Shown here one piece after another: positions 52,701-63,772 of a stretch of DNA of 64,000 nucleotides (its first letter is position 1; each line of letters starts with the position of its first letter). The DNA lies in NCBI RefSeq assembly GCF_964340395.1, contig NC_135570.1, forward strand, positions 492,001 through 556,000. The letters run 5' to 3'. A program made the position numbers and the translations under genes. Source of the stretch: Glandiceps talaboti. Its lineage: Eukaryota > Hemichordata > Enteropneusta > Spengelidae. The notes under the pieces were generated by a model that ran no database searches, was not told the origin of the DNA, and saw only the letters and a program-made list of their open reading frames with translations.

Positions 52701-53040
52701 CATTAAATTACCTTTCTTTAGCTGCCTTACATAAACACACAAACGTGATAGTCCCTTCATTTTTTCAAATATTGAAGAGATTTCAAATGGAACCTTTAGC
52801 ATTGTTTGTACGGGATCCTCACAAAGGGTTGCCTGTAATTGGAAGCTATGTCGATTACTGTACGTCGATATGTTGTTTGGTGTTTGGGTGGCCAAAAATG
52901 GTGGCCCGTTACACGCACATCACGCAGCCGTTATGATAATCGTACCAGTGTAAAGTACATGTTGAAGTAATCTTGGCCATTTTATTGGTTACTTTTACAT
53001 GAAAGAGGGTTGTAACAGCCAGTTTCCGTACTTTTTACAA
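49742..53040. other. Non-coding sequence near STOX exon 1, no supported gene
   Basis: A loose repeat (GGAAGGCAAATGA and AGCCAATGTC) is seen at 49985-50110. Open frames up to 118 codons (50187-50543) have no recognisable domain. Confidence 0.45.
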
Positions 53041-53134
53041 ACATATATTCGTCAAGTATAAAAGTACCCAGCGTTACCCATGATCCCCCATGTCATATTA
53101 CCTGTTCGACGGTACGTTATTGATATAAACTTAC

Positions 53135-53456
53135 CGAGTTGTTTGATGGTGTAGTTTCGTGGTGACTTCAGCACTCGTCGAGCAAAGGCTTCCCGAATAA
53201 TCGATAGTTGTTTTTCTCCTCCCTGTACAAGCAGGGTGCTTGGTTCGAACCATCCCACATATCTGAGTTGTAAAACACTTTCGCTGAGTTCTCGATTCCA
53301 GAAATGCATTTTGTTTTCATTTTGAATCTCTTCGAAGACCGCCCTACCGTTCTTTACTTTGTCTTTGGAGCATTTCAAAACGAATGCCAGAGAGCTGGAA
53401 ACCATTTCGACAGTCTTCTGCTGTCTTCTCTCAACTTTAGGCTGCTGGGACGACAT
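53135..53456 (-). CDS. STOX: Storkhead-box (STOX1/STOX2/knockout) homologue, first coding exon
   Basis: The exon encodes 107 residues plus the first base of a split glycine codon and ends at a consensus donor (CTCG|GTAAGT, intron from 53134). Residues 22-27 (SLAFVL) and 37-108 align by eye with the N-terminal block of vertebrate STOX1: GRAVF (37-41), FWN (52-54), a G-W pair at 68-69, LLV (75-77), a REAF-RR-L stretch (88-96), a P-R pair (99-100) and IKQLG. The human exon ends at the equivalent glycine, so the intron position also agrees. STOX proteins carry a winged-helix storkhead domain and act as DNA-binding transcriptional regulators; the rest of that domain is encoded by later exons not found here. 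Met1 (53456-53454) has a good start context (A at -3). Met18 is an alternative that gives a leader closer to the vertebrate length. Family call is strong; STOX1 versus STOX2 cannot be assigned and an invertebrate pro-orthologue is likely. Confidence 0.86.
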
Positions 53457-53606
53457 CTTGATTGCCGAAAACTTGCAAAAATCAAGGCTTGCACGAGTAA
53501 AAGTCCAGAGCCTACCAGTTCAGTCAATCCATAGTATGTCGAGTACGGCATGAAATGTAACAGAGCTCAACAATTACAGTCAGTTTCAAGCTACCCCAAA
53601 CTGCCC

Positions 53607-53614
53607 TCTATATA
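53607..53614 (-). promoter_or_regulatory. Candidate TATA box of the STOX homologue
   Basis: Read on the minus strand this is TATATAGA, about 150 bp upstream of the STOX start codon. A start site about 30 bp downstream would give a 5' UTR near 120 bp. The position is sensible, but AT-rich DNA makes chance matches common and no initiator was confirmed. Confidence 0.35.
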
Positions 53615-55339
53615 GTAAAGGGTAAACACTCAGACAGTTTCAAATGACTCCGATAATCATAATAACAAATAGTGACGTCATCAGACACTAAATCAATACA
53701 TAATTCGTGCAAGAACGAAGAGAGAGAAATGTTCTTTCAAATAAACTCATTTGAACTTTTGAAACCTATCCATTATTGTATTTACCAGCGATATGGACGC
53801 TAACACCTGTCGTAATACAAACGGAAAATTATTAACGTGACCACCCCTTTTGAAAAAAATCGACCTTACCAATGCTACCCCAACTTCAACTGTGGTGGCG
53901 TCATTCAATATTGCGTGAACAGATATGGGTTGACAAAGACTAAGGGATTTCCTTGTCTGTGGTATTGTTCAATATAAAAATATATTTTGACACGATAGGG
54001 CACTAGCTGACAAACTGTTATATTCTTCATTTCTACTTTAAGAAAATCTAAGGTGTGTAAATTTACAAATCGATCATTTTAGTGACAGTTGACAAGTGTC
54101 CATAAACGCGTGTTTGGAGAATTCTTTTCTAAAGTTAGATCATTACCAGAATAAAAACGATTTTCTAATACCGACAGTAAATTATAGTGTGATTGTTCGT
54201 CGAAGAAAATTTTCTCCTCAAAATGTCAATTTTTTTGGATTCGGTTAAAGACCAAGTTTATAGTTTTATTTATAGTTTACACAAATTTGGTGTTGTTTTA
54301 CTCCGTGTGACCAGATATACTATCAGTATATAATGAAACCGTATTATTTTATGTCACAGTTTAGTACTCAAGCTCTGATATGATACCATATCAATAGAAA
54401 AACTCCATCTGAAATGCTTCGAAATTGGTACGTTTTGCGCCCCCGTCCAGGATAGTCACGCTGAAGTTTTGAGCGATAAACGAAATAATTAACGAATGGT
54501 GCGTTTGATGGCGCACTTCTATAATCTCATGGTTCAACTCCGAACTTTGGAGACTGTCATACTTTCTGGTGCAATGATAAATTCGATATTTAATATATCA
54601 TATTGCAGTAGTCAGTATGTAGTTTAATTAATTGCGTTTTTTAATTAGTAATAATAAAACGTGTGCGGACAGAACATTCGAACACATTTTAATTCAAATA
54701 TGGGTGACACTTATTAGTCGTAATAAATGTTTTTGAAGGAGACACTCATTTAAATAATCAAGGCTTCTTAATCTTCGTAACTTGTATTACTTTTTTTGTA
54801 CTGGGACAGGGACCGTTCTAGCCTCAAGCTGTCAAACTCAACCCTTGAGGGCGCCCTTCTTTGGTTATAAAAAATTTGCTCTGACAGTGCAGTGTTGATG
54901 AACGGATGTGGTCAACTTTCTTTTTTAAGTACGTAGATATATGTAATGGATTACATCAAAATATCTTTAAAGGTCATAATATCATAATGTTATGTCTGTC
55001 GTACTTCAAACTATCGTTATTTATCTGTATTTATAGTAAAGAAAGTGACTTGCCTCGACAGCTATGAAACCTCAGCAGCTAAAATACAGCAAATATTTCT
55101 CTATTGCCATCCTCGATGTTTTTGATTGACATTAATTTTACATATACCTACGAGACACACACAAGGATGTTGATTTATTCAAGTGTGAGGCCCAAGGCCT
55201 GAAACCCCAAGTATCTACACCATTTCCACGGGTAATCCCCCCTCCTTCCCGCAAGAACTGATAATAATAACATATCTATAATTATGATTATTATCCTACA
55301 TACAGTGATTGTTATGTCCTTATACATTGCTCGTAACAC

Positions 55340-55344
<5 letters not shown>

Positions 55345-55393
<49 letters not shown>
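55345..55393. repeat. (GA)24 microsatellite
   Basis: An uninterrupted GA dinucleotide run of 49 bases lies between the two divergent gene starts. Confidence 0.98.
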
Positions 55394-55395
<2 letters not shown>

Positions 55396-55845
55396 TGTTT
55401 TCTTCTCTGTCATTGAAATGTACACATTCAAGTTATTTATTTATTTATAATGTATTTGTCAATTCAGACTTCAATGATAAACTTCCCCTTGTGAAATTGC
55501 TTTCTGATTTTACACGTAAATCAAGTTAGCTAAAATCGTACAACTAGTATAAAAAAATTCTCGTTGGCCTACTCGACTTGTCATACTCGGCTTACCACAC
55601 AAGAGAGGCATGTTTACAGAGGATGTCTAGACCACTTGAGTGAGCTAATTACAAATTCTTTTACGTGTAGGCAAACCATGTGTTATTCAAGCAAACACGT
55701 TTAGACAGCTATACAAATTCTCGTGTCTACACCATGTCAGCCTAATCCCTTCCTCCCACTGTTGCAAAAAATTAAAGCTGTACTCAATCAGGGATATAGA
55801 AACAGGTCAACAGGAATGATTCTATACTATTGCACCGTCAACTCT

Positions 55846-55969
55846 ATTCATTCATTCATTCATTCATTCATTCATTCATTCATTCATTCATTCATTCATT
55901 CATTCATTCATTCATTCATTCATTCATTCATTCATTCATTCATTCATTCATTCATTCATTCATTCATTC
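55846..55969. repeat. (ATTC)31 microsatellite
   Basis: A perfect 124-base ATTC run. Plus-strand frames through it read as SFIH repeats and are artefacts. Confidence 0.98.
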
Positions 55970-56099
55970 TATAAAACCCGTTCTCCCCTCCCTCCCTCCC
56001 TCATTCATTCATGTCATTATCCAGGTAAAATTTCAAAGAAGATGTCATTTTAATGTTAAAACTTTACTTTGATTTTACGTCTCATATCCATGCAGCATG

Positions 56100-56705
56100 C
56101 AGCTAGCTGTACCGTATATACCATGTACCAGGCCGAGTCTGAGGCTACAGCAAACTGAACAGCGCCACCACGTTCCGATTTTGAAGTTTTGCGTAAGTCG
56201 CTAGTCGCATATATCACTACTTGCGACAATACTTAGTTCCGGAAATATACCGATAAATGAATGAACACTGTGTGTCATTTTTATTGTAATTTCTTCCTAA
56301 TTATTTTTGGCGTAATTCGCTTGGCAATGGTCTGTTATTTTAATATGTTATCAAGTACTTAGCGCTCAGAGTTAGTCGAAGCTTTAGCTTTTCATCGATT
56401 ATCTAAGTTTCTATTCACAGGGTTTTATTCGACTGAGGTATGTATCTTGTATCATCTTCATAACTGCGTTGTCAGGGAAGTTAGCGAGACTTGACCGGAC
56501 ACGGAATTCCCTCTCTCACACAAATAAGTTCAACCTGTCTTCCGCACCATTTCACGGTACGGTGATCTCATTAGCACGTCTGAGTAGATTTATTTGCATA
56601 CGGCGACGCGACGTTCGGCTGCATACTGCACACACATCGCGCTGGAGACGTGAAGCAACCAAGACAGAAAGGCAGCTCGGCGTAAAACAAAATTAGTTTG
56701 AACAG
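56100..56705 (+). promoter_or_regulatory. CpG-richer leader/promoter region of the signal-peptide gene
   Basis: CpG density rises clearly here (for example CATACGGCGACGCGACGTTC near 56600) relative to the rest of the window. Two candidate 5' UTR donors are seen: GACTGAG|GTATGT at 56437/56438 and GAACAG|GTAGGA at 56705/56706. Either could join to the acceptor at 57187. An octamer ATTTGCAT lies at 56592-56599. The exact transcription start cannot be placed. Confidence 0.5.
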
Positions 56706-57187
56706 GTAGGATCTTTAGCTGATATTTCTGTCAAGTTTTGTTTAAATCTGTTCGATATGTACACTTTTAACTGTAAAAGTGAAGATATTATCATTAATTC
56801 GTCACACACCTCGCAATGTCTTGCTGTTGAAAAGTCACCTCGCCTGTACTGTACCCTTGTTGAGGAATCGGTACGAAAGAGTTGGAAACTAGATCGCCAG
56901 AACCAACGAACTTGGCGGTGGCCGGAAACTTGCTCGTCAATATTCTTGACTGAAATCTGATTACATCACCAACTTGCAGAAAGTACATATGAGCACAGTT
57001 CTGTTTTACTAGTACTTGACTCTACATACCCCTCTAATTTCTAAGTGTCTAATTACACGTACCGACTAGACAAAGGTGTTCGAAGTCATTTGTTGAAAAT
57101 CAGCTGTGCAGTTCTGTTAATTATTTTGACGATCAAACTATTAAAACTGGGGCACTATAAACTGGCAATTTTTTTTTCCACATGTAG

Positions 57188-57268
57188 GTTGTGGATAACC
57201 TTACTAAGATGGCACGGGGTTTCATTTTTGTCTTAGTTGCTTTGGCATGCTGTTCTGCTTTCGTCGCG
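57188..57268 (+). CDS. Exon with start codon and signal peptide of an unidentified secreted or membrane protein
   Basis: A pyrimidine tract and acceptor (TTTTTTTTTCCACATGTAG|) end at 57187, and a consensus donor (GCG|GTAAGT) starts at 57269. The start codon is 57209-57211 in strong context (AAGATGG). Translation from it gives 20 residues, MARGFIFVLVALACCSAFVA, which is a short basic N-region, a hydrophobic core and an AFVA end typical of a secretory signal. The donor is in phase 0, so exon 2 should start on a codon boundary. The mature protein was not found in 57269-64000 by eye, so its family is unknown. The 5' part (57188-57208) is UTR. Splice signals are convincing; the gene itself is an inference from them. 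Confidence 0.7.
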
Positions 57269-58504
57269 GTAAGTATACCATATCATATTACACTGGATAT
57301 AATTAACGCCAATAACGGTAAACAGTAAACAAAGGAAACTGTATTATTTTGTGGAGAGAACACAATGGAATAGCGGTTGTATATCATAATCGCGGCTTAA
57401 TCTAGCTGGAAATATCGCAATTATTAAAGTCCGCCCTATTTTTACTAGAAAGTCGCGTGTCCCCGTGTGTAGCTGTGTGAACTTTTTGAAACAAAACGAT
57501 CGATGTTTACTAAAAATCGCAATGTTTGCGTTCGGAGTAAATAAATTTTACTATAGGGTCGAAGATTGATTCGCGCCATATGTTACTAATACAGGGATAA
57601 ATTAAACCGAACGTGCTACTTGGGAAACATTCGATGAAATGTGTTCTTGTTCACCAACCAGGGTGTAAATTTGGAAGCATTCAGTTGGTACAAAGCATTT
57701 GCGGCCTTCTGTACCTACACATAGAACAGCCAAATACACATTGTTGGAATATGGGACCATTTCAACTCTTTACATTAAAGTTTACACTGCAGCAAAACTC
57801 GCCGCAAATCCTTACATTTGCACAGCTCAAGTTTATTTACAATGCAATCGAACACATGCCATTCAGTTCTCTTTCATTGATTAACAACTAAAACCAGAAA
57901 CCCTCTTTAGACCACATCAAAACTCTAAAATTACACACTCCGCATATTTGCTATCCAAAAGGCACCTTTGTTTCGCACTCCATTGCAAACGCTAAAAGCA
58001 TTACGACTGTAGTTACTTAATGCCATGACAACGAAAAATCATCTGGAAACCTAAATAAGGTGTGGTTGAATTCAATACTGTAAGACATGGTACAAAGACC
58101 CTCCTTGTTGATAAAAATGGACTTAAAAAGACCCTTCTTGTTTGAATGGGTACTTGGAAAACAAGCTAGACCAAGTAATATCTACAAAACGGTATTCTGA
58201 TTGAAATAAAATCGGTCTCAATACACTAGTGGTGCCACTTGCTTCAGGGAAAATGATTTCCAAAAGTACTTGTGGTAAACCCCAACAACATGACCATTCA
58301 ACGTACAATGAAAAGAACAGTAACATCGTTCACACTTTAAGGACTTAAATCCCTAGGCCTTAAAAGTTGTATATGAAAGGTAAGAACAGTCTGTAATGAG
58401 TGGAGTCTGCAACTGCTGTTATAGTAAAGAACTCCAATGACTGCAGTGGGACTGGTGTAGAATAGAGATTTTTACTTTGCAAACCAATGTAGAGAACTTA
58501 GCAG

Positions 58505-59489
58505 TAGAACCACCATAGAGAGGTTGTTGATAGAACCACCATATAGAGGTTGTTGATAGAACCACCATAGAGAGGTTGTTGATAGAACCACCATAGAGGT
58601 TTAGTTATTGACAACCACCATAGAGAGGTTGTTGATAGAACCACCATAGAGAGGTTGTTGATAGAACCACCATAGAGAGGTTTAGTTATTGATAGAACCA
58701 CCATAGAGAGGTTGTTGATAGAACCACCATAGAGAGGTTTAGTTATTGACAGGACCACCATAGAGAGGTTGTTGATAGAACCACCATAGAGATTTAGTTA
58801 TTGACAACCACCATAGAGAGGTTGTTGATAGAACCACCATAGAGAGGTTTAGTTATTGATAGAACCACCATAGAGAGGTTTAGTTATTGACAGGACCACC
58901 ATAGAGAGGTTGTTGACAGAACCACCATAGAGATTTAGTTATTGACAACCACCATAGAGAGGTTGTTGATAGAACCACCATAGAGAGGTTTAGTTATTGA
59001 CAGGACCACCATAGAGAGGTTGTTGATAGAACCACCATATAGAGGTTATTGATAGAACCACCATAGAGAGGTTTAGTTATTGACAGGACCACCATAGAGA
59101 GGTTGTTGATAGAACCACCAGAGAGGTTTAGTTATTGACAGGACCACCATAGAGAGGTTGTTGATAGAACCACCATATAGAGGTTATTGATAGAACAACC
59201 ATAGAGAGGTTTGGTTATTGATAGAACCACCAGAGAGGTTTAGTCATTGACAACCACCATAGAGAGGTTGTTGATAGAACCACCATAGAGAGGTTTAGTT
59301 ATTGACAGGACCACCATAGAGAGGTTGTTGATAGAACCACCAGAGAGGTTATTGATAGAACCACCATATAGAGGTTTGGATATTAATAGAACCACCATAG
59401 AGGTTTAGTTATTAATAGAACCACCATAGAGGTTTAGTTATTAATAGAACCACCACAGCAAGGTTGTTGATAGAACCACCATAGAGAGG
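58505..59489. repeat. 36-copy minisatellite with two alternating unit types
   Basis: The shared core ACCACCATAGAGAGGTT is followed either by GTTGATAGA (26-bp unit) or by TAGTTATTGACAGG (31-bp unit). In much of the array the two alternate, giving a composite unit near 57 bp. Deleted variants (ACCACCAGAGAGG, CATATAGAGG) recur in more than one place, which shows block duplication. An 87-codon minus-strand frame at 58498-58761 is an artefact. Confidence 0.96.
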
Positions 59490-59595
59490 TTAGTGGTACA
59501 AAAGAGCAATAGTGTGTATAGTACCATCATAGAGAGCAATAGTGTGTATAGTACCATCATAGAGAGCAATAGTGTGTATAGTACCATCATAGAGA
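59490..59595. repeat. 30-bp daughter array, three copies
   Basis: AGAGAGCAATAGTGTGTATA followed by GTACCATCAT is repeated three times directly after the larger array. It keeps ACCAYCATAGAGAG from the larger array, so it probably arose from it. Confidence 0.9.
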
Positions 59596-60219
59596 AATTT
59601 AAATTAATCATAATCTACCCTAATTAGGTTGTGATAATTAACCAGCTTAAAACTGTGTTAGTGTTTCAACACATTGTTTAATTAAACCAGCTTAATAAGG
59701 CTTCCAGTCTTAATCAGTGTTAATACCAGTGTGCTGTGATACTGATATGATAACATATCAAAATAGAAGTAAAACAAACTATGTCTGATAAAATATAGAC
59801 AATTTGACGTCTAATTAAAACTGGTCTTTTAGTTCTACCAACAGATAAATCACCTAATTTCATACAGAGATCACTTTTGAAGACAGACTTGATTGAAGAC
59901 AGACCTGTGTTAATAAACTTTAATAATAAGTAATTTGCTTCAAGTGTTGATTAAGTACAAACACAAATAGCTGCTTAGTTTGAGAAACTACCTTAATAAT
60001 AATAATAATCTTTTGTTTATACTGGATAGTCCTTTAATTATATAAACACTTGTCTCCCAAGAAATCCAGTGAGGGCCATCCCTCATGGCCATGGATTCAG
60101 TGTTCACCTTGACAGTACCATAGACCCTGAGGCTCCTTCACCCACGTGAAGGGCCATATATGACTAGCCATGCTGAAATTCTTATTCTGTGTTTTTACCT
60201 AGAATAGTAAGTTAGTAGG

Positions 60220-60664
60220 GAAAATACTAGTCTAGAGTTCTAATCTGGTACAGTATTACGTATTAAAAACTTCATTACTAATACCAGTCTCGTCAAGACG
60301 GTTGTTCAAACACAGAAATCTGTGCTACCCCCAACTGTGTTCATATAAACAAGATGATTTTAGTTCAAACACACTGGAGGTGGAGTCCTGGTTGGACATT
60401 TCATTTCAGTACAGTCCTAGAAATGTTAGAAAGGTCAAAAACATTTCTGTATCAAATGAATATCAATAAGCGATGACGACAGCCTGTCAGTTTGTGATGG
60501 ATTACTACTGACATGCGCCCTTTGTGTTTCGTTCACTACAGGGGCGTATCACTATTTAACACCTTTGGTAACCGTCTTGACTAGACTGGTATTAGGAATG
60601 AATTTATTTAATATGTAATACTGTACCAGTTTAGAACTCTATAGATCTAGACTAGGAAAATACC
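60220..60664. mobile_element. Fold-back element with about 85-95 bp inverted arms
   Basis: The left arm (60220-60304: GAAAATACTAGTCTAG, GAGTTCTAA-CTGGTACAGTATTAC, ATTC/TTCATT-CTAATACCAGTCT, GTCAAGACGGTT) is present in reverse complement at 60570-60664 with a few substitutions and one roughly 10-bp insertion. The 265-bp loop has no significant open frame. Architecture fits a non-autonomous MITE or fold-back element. Ends are approximate. Confidence 0.8.
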
Positions 60665-61040
60665 TGCGTTCCACAATCAGGTTCCCAAACATAATTAGAG
60701 TAAGTTTTTTTGATGCCCATTTTACCAATACATCTATTTGAGATGTCCTGAAACTACCCCAAACTTTATATTCTACAAGTGAATGAACTATTGACACCCA
60801 AACTTGTACCATGATGTAAAACATAAAAGATAGGAAGTAGTGAAGCAGAATGCCTACAATCTACAAATGACAATACATCTAAAAGACCTGTAATTGTTTC
60901 TTACGCAACTCGATCCTTTGGCCTTGGTTGAGCAGGTAAATATTGCAATGTTACATTTAGGATGAACTGTAGTACAGGGGAGTAGAGGATGTACTGTCTA
61001 TGCCATTTTGATATGCCACTACTGTTATGCCAAATTTTGT

Positions 61041-61467
61041 GCTCCACTAGCTAGTCTAGCCCTATATGTGCTATAATCATCTCCACAGTATAGTCAAATG
61101 GATTTTTCTAGCACCAAATTCTGTTCTTACCACCACCACCACCACCACCACCACCACCACCAACAGCATTAGTTTATGCTATTTGAATGTGATGTAAATT
61201 GGATGCATCCTCACTTCACTTACTCAAACTGGAGGTTGAGTTTGTAGTAAACTGAATGAAGTAACCAATAACAACTACCTGTCAATGTGTGATGGATTAC
61301 TACTGACATGTGCTGTTCACCCTTTCCACAGCAGGAGATTAGTTAGTTTTGATAGAATTTGTCCATTTGACTGTATGTGGAGAGAGTAGAGAGATAGAGA
61401 TCGCGACCTTAGAAAACAAAAATAACTACTTACAGACTACACATGCAGTAACTAGACTAGTGTTCCA
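61041..61467. mobile_element. Decayed relative of the 60.2 kb fold-back element
   Basis: The loop sequence GATGGATTACTACTGACATG is present exactly at 60496-60515 and 61291-61310, with CCTGTCA upstream in both and ACTGGAGGT further upstream in both. Short inverted ends around CTAGTCTAG (61051-61059 and 61451-61460) echo the arms of the intact element. A (CCA)n tract lies inside. Arms are mostly eroded, so limits are uncertain. Confidence 0.5.
61130..61163. repeat. (CCA)11 microsatellite
   Basis: An uninterrupted ACC/CCA trinucleotide run of about 34 bases. Confidence 0.95.
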
Positions 61468-62005
61468 CTACTAGGCACTAGTTAATTGTGGTGATCGACT
61501 CACAAGAAAACCTTGTTTATCTAGGTCATTTTGACTGTCTGTACAATGTTGTCATTCATTAGACACTTAGGATTGGAGTGAAGTTTGGAGGTGTTTCCTT
61601 AATTGGCCTCCAAACAGTTCTTGAATCTTTTGTGTTAAAACATAAGATGGTCTTGGTGTCTTATTATAATTTAGAAAACATAGTTCACTCTCAAGGGTCA
61701 ATGAGTAAAAAAAATGGACACAAATATATTCTTTACCAGTGATTTGACATCCCTTGCTTCATTTAAGATCCTTATCAAATCACTGCCTAAGGTAATTCCA
61801 TTATTTTCCTGTTTGCCCAGGTGTTTTAACACCCTTACTACCAGCTTTCTAGATAGAGTGTATTGTGATAACACCTTTCCAAATATAGTCTGGTGCTAGT
61901 CTTTAGTCTTCATTGAATCTAAAGATTTCTCTTTACAGAGATGATTTGTTACCACATTGGCATCCAGACTACAGCAAATTGAATGAGGTTCAGTTTTAGC
62001 AAATT

Positions 62006-62137
62006 GATTAAAAGATAGATGATTCCTCCCGATTTCCTTGATTAAAAGATAGATGATTCCTCACGATTTCCTTGATTAAAAGATAGATGATTCCTCTCAA
62101 TTTCCTTGATTAAGAGATAGATGATACCTCCCTATTT
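62006..62137. repeat. 34-bp minisatellite, four copies
   Basis: GATTAAAAGATAGATGATTC repeats start at 62006, 62040, 62074 and 62108, exactly 34 bp apart. Confidence 0.95.
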
Positions 62138-62587
62138 CCTGTAAAGACACCAACATTGTTGTAGTGGTCCATATACAAGATGTTATCCATGTGATAATTC
62201 ATGATGTACATGTATTAGCTATTTACATAAACTGTGTTTATGGCCGAGTTGTAAACAAATTAGAACATACTTAAAAGTGTTATGTCAACAGATAAATGAA
62301 CCATAAACAGTGGAAGGTATTTGCAGTCTGAGATTGGTGTACCAGTACTGTTAAAGAGACAAAGGAACAACATATGAAAAGTACTTGAAAAAAACTATCA
62401 CAGTATTATTACCTGTATGTATAAGAAAAGTGGACCAGTAGTTATTAGACATATCATGCAGGACTCAAAGTTAGTGGTAGTCCTGCCAGTGAAAAAGAAA
62501 GTCCTGATAGCCAGGTTTCCCCTTTCTGTTACCTGAGTTCCTTAACTGTAGCAAAAACACTGTCAGACTAATGCAGGGATTGAATGT

Positions 62588-63060
62588 ATGAGTTTGGACT
62601 TCACAGCTAGATCGATCTGTTTGTGAGTTTGGACTTCACACTATTGCAGCCAGATCTGTTTATGAGTTTGGACTTCACACTACTGCAGCTAGATCTGTTT
62701 ATGAGTTTGGACTTCACACTACTGCTGTGAGATCTGTTTGTGAGTTTTGACTTCACACTACTGCAGCTAGATCTGTTTGTGAGTTTGGACTTCACACTAC
62801 TGCTGCGAGATCTGTTTGTGAGTTTTGACTTCACACTACTGCAGCTAGATCTGTTTATGAGTTTGGACTTCATACTACTGCAGCTAGATCTGTTTGTGAG
62901 TTTGAACTTCACATTACTGCAGCTAGATCTGTTTGTGAGTTTGGACTTCACACTACTGCAGCTAGATCTGTTTGTGAGTTTGGACTTCACACTACTGCAG
63001 CGAGATCTGTTTGTGAGTTTGGACTTCACACTACTGCAGCTAGATCTGTTTGTGTGAGTT
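62588..63060. repeat. 39-bp minisatellite, 12 copies
   Basis: The unit is CTGCAGCTAGATCTGTTTGT followed by GAGTTTGGACTTCACACTA. Variant positions are few (CAGCTAG/CTGCGAG/CAGCCAG, TTTGGAC/TTTTGAC). The length is a multiple of three, so long frames stay open on both strands (minus strand 167 codons with 13-residue period SSCSSVKSKLTNR; plus strand 105 codons). Neither has a non-repeat domain or splice context. Confidence 0.96.
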
Positions 63061-63711
63061 GATCGTTTTAGTGAACTAATCCATAGAAAAATGTGTATCA
63101 ACACTGACAAAGAGTTGATAGATTATCCATACAGTGTCTGCCATGTGAACATGCATGTATTTACAGTAATGCTGTGTAATATATATATAGCAATAGTAAG
63201 AACGTAAAGTATCCTTTTGTTGTCAATATTTACCAGACTTGAGCCTCTACCTTGAAGGTTTAGCTGTCCGGATTAGGATAGCAATTTAAATGTGAAACAC
63301 AGTTGTCTGGCAAAGTTGTGAGAAAGTTGGTCTGGAATAAATAATAATCATATTGCTTATATGTTATTAAGACCTCTGTAGAATTGAAAACCTGGTGAAA
63401 TTCATACTGTACCTAGTAGTAGTTTTCCAGTGATAGAGTAACTAAGTAAAGTACTGTTTAATCGAGAAAACAAAAACACTGGCAGTCTAGGTTTTGGAGA
63501 TAATGTTATTACCTTCAGTGACCTTGCTTGTCAAGTGTTTTATGTTGTAATGAGAATTGGTGAATAGGGACATTATATAAGGACTTGATTCTGTGATTGT
63601 AGCAAAGCTTGTTATTTCATCATTCATGTACCTTTCTTCCAATAGTTGTTGATGTCTTTCCACACACATTCATTCAAAGTGTTAAAGTAGGGAAACTTCA
63701 ATTCAGTTACA

Positions 63712-63772
63712 ACACTTTAAAGGCCAAAGTTTCAATCCTAGGTTTTTATGTTATTGGTGAAGCCATTAAAAG
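63712..63772 (+). repeat. Dispersed repeat copy B
   Basis: CTTTAAAGGCCAAAGTTTCA, then ATCCTAGGTT and GTGAAGCCATT resemble the copy at 22205-22275, in the same orientation, with scattered differences. Confidence 0.45.

Larger units (their letters stand above)
1..53134 (-). other. Presumed large first intron of the STOX homologue
   Basis: Everything downstream of the STOX exon 1 donor was scanned for the conserved second-exon motif (a QMNPI-Q-Q-F-PL-EVLC type stretch) and none was found on the minus strand. The simplest reading is that exon 2 lies outside the window and most of this segment is intron 1, holding the repeats listed separately. Unrecognised small genes inside it cannot be excluded. 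This is an inference from absence. Confidence 0.45.
53620..56100. other. Intergenic region between divergent gene starts
   Basis: It holds the (GA)n and (ATTC)n microsatellites and a CpG-containing stretch at 54420-54900. One spot, 54846-54866, has a GGGCGCCC palindrome followed by TTATAAAAAA; it could be a minor promoter, but no transcript is evident. Confidence 0.5.

Noticed and set aside
53232-53245. GGTTCGAACC, tRNA B-box-like
   Set aside because: It lies inside the STOX coding exon and no cloverleaf can be drawn around it.
55723-56072. Two plus-strand frames with SFIH repeats
   Set aside because: They translate a perfect ATTC microsatellite.
56794-56988. 64-codon minus-strand frame upstream of the signal-peptide exon
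   Set aside because: The residue mix is somewhat coding-like, but it lies antisense in the leader region of the plus-strand gene with no splice support.
62607-63110. 167-codon minus-strand open frame
   Set aside because: It is a by-product of a 39-bp minisatellite; the opposite strand is open too.
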